A stretch of DNA of 64,000 bases from Bacteroidota bacterium (GTDB lineage Bacteria > Bacteroidota > Ignavibacteria > Ignavibacteriales > Melioribacteraceae), in the NCBI GenBank assembly GCA_023381535.1, contig JAMCSN010000264.1, positions 1 through 64,000 of the forward strand. Direction: 5' to 3'. The translations under genes and the position numbers were made by a program. Below are positions 60,291 through 64,000 of this stretch, piece after piece; position 1 is the first letter of the stretch; each line of letters starts with the position of its first letter. The notes beneath the pieces are model-generated. The model did not search any database and was not told where the DNA came from. It saw only the letters and a list, made by a program, of their open reading frames with translations.

Positions 60291-61606
60291 ACTTTTTGTG
60301 TTCCCCGTAAATTTTCGTTGTTAAAAATAATTGAAAAAGTTGTCCCTTTATTTACTTCGCTTTTAACTTTGATTTTTGCCCGGTTCAAATCGGCAAAGCT
60401 TTTAACTATTGCCAAACCCAAACCGGTACCCTCGTATCTGCGTGTATAACCCATTTCTTCCTGCGTGAAAGGTGTAAAAAGTTTATCGATAAATTCTTTC
60501 GACATGCCTTTCCCGTTATCGGAAATGTCCACACACAGATTTGCGCCTTCTTGATATATGTCAATATCGATTTTGCCGTTGTCGGAGTATTTGATGGCAT
60601 TATCGATAAGGTTGATAAAAATCTGATTAAGAGAATAATGATCTCCGGTAATTGTTGTTGCTTCGCCAACACGATTGTTTAATGAAAGGAAAAGATTCTT
60701 CTCATCTGCCAGAGAATTGAACTCGGATTGTGCCGTTTTTAGCAGATGTAACAAATCTACTTTTTCAAAGCGGGCATCATACTTACCGGTTTGAAGCTGA
60801 GACATATTGAGCAGCAGGTCGAATGTGCGGTATAACCGCTTACTGTTGTTCTTCATTGAACGGAGAATGTTGTAAAGATCCGTTTTGTTGATGTCTTTCA
60901 GATCGTCAATGAGTATATCGGAGTAACCGACGATCACATTAAGCGGGGCTCTAATTTCGTGTGATATTTGAGCAAGGAAAAATTCCTTTAGTTGTTTTGC
61001 TTCTTCGGCTCTTGCCAATGCATCCTTCAATTCCCGTTCGGTCTGCTTGAGATCGGTAATATCGCGTCCGTAAACCTGGCAGACATTGAATTTTGTAACT
61101 CCTTGGATGATAAACTGGTAGTAATGATCTCCCAAACGCGAAGTAGAACTAATTGTTCTGCCGTACGCAATTATATCCTGAATATCATGACCGGAAACAA
61201 AAGTCAGCAGTGTTCGCACATTTTCCCCGAGCAAAATTCTGTTCGGAAAGATTCTGTGCGCGGAATTGTTTGCCAGAATAATTTTACCTGATTCGTCAAA
61301 TCTGAAAACCGGGTCCGGTGAAAGTTCTGCAAAGAGAGCCATTAGTTCCGCTTGCTGCAGACGCAGATTCTCGGTTTCTTCAAGATACTTCCTGCGCATA
61401 GGAATTATTACATACCGGTAAAAAATAAACATCACCACGAGGACTATAATTAGAATCAGTAGAGAAAGAAGTAACGGATTTTCTACACTAAATATTGTTT
61501 TAGCGTCAACTTTCTCTAACGATTGAAAAGAAGAGTCCAAATATGACTTGGGCAATACTTGTAATAAAATAGAATGCAGTGGCATCAGCGAATCCAAAGA
61601 AAACAT
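60287..61606 (-). CDS. Membrane-anchored PAS histidine kinase
   Basis: Up to 439 residues: one membrane helix at about 44-65 (LLLSLLILIIVLVVMFIFY), a PAS domain about 85-190 (MALFAELSPDPVFRFDESGK), HisKA with histidine in LAQISHEIRAPLNV, and HATPase with NLIDNAIKYSDNG, ISDNGKGM and GTGLGLAIV. The ATG at 61606 makes the gene overlap its upstream neighbour by 101 bases in another frame, which is unusual. TTG codons within residues 15-25 would shorten or remove the overlap, so the exact start is uncertain. The cognate regulator follows with a 4-base overlap. Confidence 0.85.
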   Translation of the reverse strand: MFSLDSLMPLHSILLQVLPKSYLDSSFQSLEKVDAKTIFSVENPLLLSLLILIIVLVVMFIFYRYVIIPMRRKYLEETENLRLQQAELMALFAELSPDPVFRFDESGKIILANNSAHRIFPNRILLGENVRTLLTFVSGHDIQDIIAYGRTISSTSRLGDHYYQFIIQGVTKFNVCQVYGRDITDLKQTERELKDALARAEEAKQLKEFFLAQISHEIRAPLNVIVGYSDILIDDLKDINKTDLYNILRSMKNNSKRLYRTFDLLLNMSQLQTGKYDARFEKVDLLHLLKTAQSEFNSLADEKNLFLSLNNRVGEATTITGDHYSLNQIFINLIDNAIKYSDNGKIDIDIYQEGANLCVDISDNGKGMSKEFIDKLFTPFTQEEMGYTRRYEGTGLGLAIVKSFADLNRAKIKVKSEVNKGTTFSIIFNNENLRGTQKV

Positions 61607-62063
61607 TAAAAAATTTGATGATTAATGTTAATTCATAGAAAATGAAGAATATGTAAAAGACACTTAAATGGCCGTAGAGTGTATAGGCAGTGATAAACTT
61701 TTTCAGAATAATAAAAAATATCCCGAAATGAAAAAGAACAATTGCCAAAAGATTTTGGGACTTGTTGAATCCAAAAAAGATCAGAAGAAACATTAAAAGT
61801 GAAACCGAAATCAGAAGCAGCAAATGTTTCTTGTAGGTTTTGAAAGGAAATAGCGTGACCAACATGAAATATGAAAAATATGAAAAGACTCCTAAGGGAA
61901 TGGGTTGATTGAACAATAGGCGGAACCCTATTGAAATAGGATCCATCATAGCCAGTATTAAAAAAAAATAAAAATACTTTCCTCTGAATTGTCTAATGGG
62001 AGGTATTAACCATACACCTATGCTTACAAAATAAAGTATTTTTGAGAGTAAGATAAAGTTCAT
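61506..62063 (-). CDS. Hypothetical integral membrane protein
   Basis: 185 residues with about six membrane helices and very short loops (for example FLILAMMDPISIGFRLLF, YFSYFMLVTLFPFKTY, LLLISVSLLMFLLIFFG). No enzyme motif recognised. It lies 6 bases after the secreted-protein gene and overlaps the histidine-kinase gene, which marks it as part of the same signalling operon; it may be the signal-receiving or signal-exporting membrane component. Confidence 0.65.
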   Translation of the reverse strand: MNFILLSKILYFVSIGVWLIPPIRQFRGKYFYFFLILAMMDPISIGFRLLFNQPIPLGVFSYFSYFMLVTLFPFKTYKKHLLLLISVSLLMFLLIFFGFNKSQNLLAIVLFHFGIFFIILKKFITAYTLYGHLSVFYIFFIFYELTLIIKFFNVFFGFADATAFYFITSIAQVIFGLFFSIVRES

Positions 62064-62069
62064 TGATTA

Positions 62070-62579
62070 TCAACATGCTGGCGGGCAAGCAGTAGACATC
62101 TCCAACGTTGCATCTCCATAACTAAGCGTTAGTACGCTTGCTCTAACTTCTGCAGTTACCACATCAGTTGCTGTGCTTGCAGCTACTGAAGCAGCGGTTC
62201 CTTTCTTGTCGAACTCCTTAGAACCCGAGGAAACGCCGGCTTGTAAAAGTTTCTTAACTTCGCTCTTGCTGAAAACGTACATTACTTCATCTTTACCGAT
62301 TTGTTCTCCGTCATCACGCAAAGATTCTCTTCTTTCGTTAGCAACAACAAGCTGACTATGTTTTACCATGAAGTAAATGTAGTCGCCTCCTCTATCAATA
62401 GCTTTCTGGAGGTCGCTAACTTTGATTTGAACCGAGCCAATAACTTTTCCGAAAAGCACATTGGCTTCTTGTTTACCGAAAACCTTTCCAATCTCCCCAT
62501 GCTTACCCTGGGCGTTTGTAAGGCTGGTTACAGAAAAAAATAAAAGTGCTGCTGTGGCTAAGGTGAATAACCTTTTCAT
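62070..62579 (-). CDS. Secreted protein with C-terminal CPPAC
   Basis: 169 residues, not assigned to a family. Signal peptide RLFTLATAALLFFSVTSLTNA. The mature part has a mixed alpha/beta region (GKVFGKQEANVLFGKVIGSV, DYIYFMVKHSQLVVANERRE, KDEVMYVFSKSEVKKLLQAG), then an Ala/Thr/Val-rich stretch, and ends MSTACPPAC. The only two cysteines of the mature protein are in the last five residues, suggesting a C-terminal disulfide or a modification site. First gene of the operon with a membrane protein, a kinase and a regulator, so it may be a signal or an accessory ligand sensor. Confidence 0.6.
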   Translation of the reverse strand: MKRLFTLATAALLFFSVTSLTNAQGKHGEIGKVFGKQEANVLFGKVIGSVQIKVSDLQKAIDRGGDYIYFMVKHSQLVVANERRESLRDDGEQIGKDEVMYVFSKSEVKKLLQAGVSSGSKEFDKKGTAASVAASTATDVVTAEVRASVLTLSYGDATLEMSTACPPAC

Positions 62580-62703
62580 GTGAACCCTCGATTATTTTGT
62601 TTTGAAATAGAGTGAATTATCCCTTCAATAATATATTGATTATTGCAATTAATGTTAAGTTAATTTTTTTCATATCTGTCCACGCCAAAACAATTTTATA
62701 TTT

Positions 62704-62895
62704 CGTCCCGATGGGACTTCTAATTTTTGGAGAATTATCAAATTCTATAGATATTTTGTCTCTACCGGGATTATGAATTCTACTTTGAATCCAATTCCTA
62801 TCAATATTTCATCCCTTCGGGATTTTTAGCTCCCTTAGGAGCTATATATTTTTAGAAAAAAGAACGGATATAGTTGCCAAAGTCCCGTCGGGACG
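62704..62895. repeat. Palindromic repeat family E (192 bp)
   Basis: Ends CGTCCCGATGGGACTT (62704-62719) and, inverted, AAGTCCCGTCGGGACG (62880-62895), 15 of 16 positions matching. Inner hairpins ATCCCTTCGGGAT (62811-62823) and AGCTCCCTTAGGAGCT (62828-62843). One copy in the window; hairpins of this sequence style are common in Bacteroidota-type genomes. Confidence 0.6.
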
Positions 62896-62942
62896 GCATA
62901 GAATTTTTCACCCGGAAAGTAAATAATGTTTTTAACAAAGCA

Positions 62943-63043
62943 TGAGTCTACTCTAAAAAGGTATTTCAGTTGCCCAAAAGTTACGATTCCGGTATAAATT
63001 AGCAGTAGAAAAATTTGAAAATGACCTTTTTAGATTCGCCTCA
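62943..63043 (+). mobile_element. 101-bp MITE-like element, copy 3
   Basis: Same orientation as copy 1. Left end TGAGTCTACTCTAAAAAGGT, right end complement TGAGGCGAATCTAAAAAGGT (17 of 20 matching). Flanked by AGCA at 62939-62942 and 63044-63047. This copy is not next to a start codon; the nearest gene end is 58 bases to the right. Confidence 0.88.
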
Positions 63044-63100
63044 AGCATAAAATTCATCACAGTTTTCGATTAATCCATAATTCCTATATCGGAATTGAGG

Positions 63101-64000
63101 TTAAAACATCCCGGCAATCGCTGTTCCACATGTGGGACAGCAAGCATTTTTGATCTTATTTCTCAGCACGTTATGCCAGTCTCTAGCAATCAAGACTTCC
63201 TTGCATTTGGGGCAATACGTGGTCGATCCTTCCGTGTCATGAATGTTTCCCACATAACAATATTTGATGCCGAGTTTCAAAGCTATTTTTCTGGCATTTC
63301 TAAGTGTTTCTGCCGGGGTGCGTGGTTTATCCGTCATCTTAAAATCCGGGTGAAAAGCCGTGAAATGAAGCGGCACTTCATCACCCAGATTTTTTAGAAT
63401 CCACTCGCACATTAATTTTATTTCTTCGTCCGAATCGTTTTCATCCGGGATCAACAATGTTGTGATCTCGAACCAAACGTTAGTTTCATTCTTCAGCCAG
63501 ATTAAAGTATCAAGAACGTAATCAAGATGAGCGAATGCAAGTTTATGATAAAAATTTTCCGTGAAAGCTTTGAGATCAACATTTGCAGCGTCTATGTATT
63601 TGTAAACGTCCTTGCGCGCTTCCTTATCAATGTAACCAGCGGTAACCATCACGGATTTGATTCCTTCTTCGCGTGCAATCTTAGAAATGTCAACTACATA
63701 TTCGCCAAAGATTACAGGATCATTATAAGTAAAAGCGATGGACGGAGTGTGGTATTGTTTAGCGAGAGCTATAACTTCCTCGGGCGATACATTCAGTGAA
63801 TGAACACTATCCAATTTTGCTTTGCTGATAGACCAGTTCTGACAAAACTTGCAACCGAGATTACAGCCTGCGGTTCCGAAACTTAAAATTTCTGTTCCTG
63901 GCAGGAAATGATTAAGAGGTTTTTTTTCTATCGGGTCAATTGCAAATCCGGTAGGTCTGCCGTAACCAATTGAATAAAGTTTACCGTCAATGTTTTGTCT
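63101..64000 (-). CDS. amrS: AmmeMemoRadiSam system radical SAM enzyme (5' end outside window)
   Basis: Radical SAM enzyme AmrS type. The frame runs from the stop at 63101 through the ATG at 63814 to the window edge, so the gene starts beyond 64000. The upstream part carries the cluster motif CNLGCKFCQNW (plus strand about 63838-63870) after FLPGTEILSFGTAG, which proves that 63814 is not the start. Further family parts: AFTYNDPVIFGEYV, VMVTAGYIDKEA, NVDLKAFTENFY, HFTAFHPDFKM, YVGNIHDTEGSTTYCPKC, and a C-terminal C-x-x-C pair CCPTCG that with CPKC may bind zinc or iron. The AMMECR1 and MEMO partners are not visible here. Confidence 0.9.
   Translation of the reverse strand, partial: RQNIDGKLYSIGYGRPTGFAIDPIEKKPLNHFLPGTEILSFGTAGCNLGCKFCQNWSISKAKLDSVHSLNVSPEEVIALAKQYHTPSIAFTYNDPVIFGEYVVDISKIAREEGIKSVMVTAGYIDKEARKDVYKYIDAANVDLKAFTENFYHKLAFAHLDYVLDTLIWLKNETNVWFEITTLLIPDENDSDEEIKLMCEWILKNLGDEVPLHFTAFHPDFKMTDKPRTPAETLRNARKIALKLGIKYCYVGNIHDTEGSTTYCPKCKEVLIARDWHNVLRNKIKNACCPTCGTAIAGMF

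Larger units (their letters stand above)
62580..63100. other. Intergenic region with repeat family E and a MITE-like element
   Basis: 521 bases without a gene. Contains the promoter region of the minus-strand signalling operon (right of 62580), repeat family E (62704-62895) and MITE copy 3 (62943-63043). Nothing else is seen. Confidence 0.6.

Noticed and set aside
63814..63816. ATG at 63814 as start of the radical SAM gene
   Set aside because: The radical SAM cysteine motif is encoded upstream in the same frame, which stays open to the window edge.
1..64000. CRISPR arrays, tRNA or rRNA genes
   Set aside because: No regularly spaced direct repeats of CRISPR size were seen, and no tRNA cloverleaf or rRNA stretch was recognised; the repeats present are dispersed palindromes.

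Overview
The window reads as a chromosomal segment of a Gram-negative bacterium of the Bacteroidota/Chlorobiota superphylum, most likely an Ignavibacteria-type organism. The grounds are a type IX secretion sorting tail (NYPNPFNPST), a PorV/PorQ-family barrel, a DUF5686 surface protein, a SusA-like neopullulanase, LytTR and PAS-rich two-component systems, AT-rich genes with clear AAGGAG-type ribosome sites, and many short palindromic intergenic repeats. This assignment is from family content only; no rRNA or tRNA gene was seen.

Layout. 1-4174: 3' part of a hydrogenase-4/complex I-like membrane complex whose catalytic subunits have lost the NiFe ligands and the proximal FeS ligands. 4175-5943: small accessory patch with a solitary HaeII-like restriction enzyme and a broken ORF. 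5944-8953: POT-type transporter and a Wzi-like barrel. 9259-17107: three histidine kinases, a LytTR regulator, a DUF1684 lipoprotein and a start-less gene remnant. 17113-21411: neopullulanase plus DUF5686 surface protein. 21551-28054: epimerase, a three-gene pilin-like operon, a lipid/isoprenylcysteine-type methyltransferase, a cell-wall amidase, a four-helix-bundle gene and a cytochrome c. 28184-30425: class I and class II fructose-bisphosphate aldolases side by side. 30464-32845: housekeeping genes (aat, DUF2721, CBS).

32964-40996: minus-strand catabolic cluster pepP-like / proline dehydrogenase / DHDPS-family aldolase / alanine-glyoxylate-type aminotransferase / P5C dehydrogenase. Active-site residues of the aldolase and the proline dehydrogenase fit 4-hydroxy-2-oxoglutarate and hydroxyproline better than the default substrates, so the cluster could be a bacterial counterpart of the animal mitochondrial hydroxyproline pathway. 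An ATPase gene flanked by 19-bp direct repeats is inserted at the 3' end of the aminotransferase gene.

41217-47924: truncated DinB-like gene, TPM protein, phosphoglycerate mutase, PorV-like barrel, peroxiredoxin, a gene whose 5' end is made of nested repeats, and an ECF sigma/anti-sigma/double-TonB_C operon. 48004-52894: TonB-dependent receptor, rseP, dxr and a membrane protein. 53058-55015: two outer-surface proteins with CxxCH near the N-terminus, one temptin-like with a T9SS tail and one cytochrome-porin (Cyc2-like layout). 55293-59800: flavin oxidoreductase, then a nucleotidyltransferase-metK-ahcY operon. 59871-62579: secreted protein / membrane protein / histidine kinase / response regulator operon. 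63101-64000: 3' part of an AmmeMemoRadiSam radical SAM gene.

Mobile and repeat content is unusually informative. A 101-bp MITE-like element occurs three times at identical length, each with ~20-bp imperfect terminal inverted repeats and its own 4-bp target duplication; two copies end directly in front of start codons. At least five further palindromic repeat families fill the intergenic gaps, in one place nested in each other.
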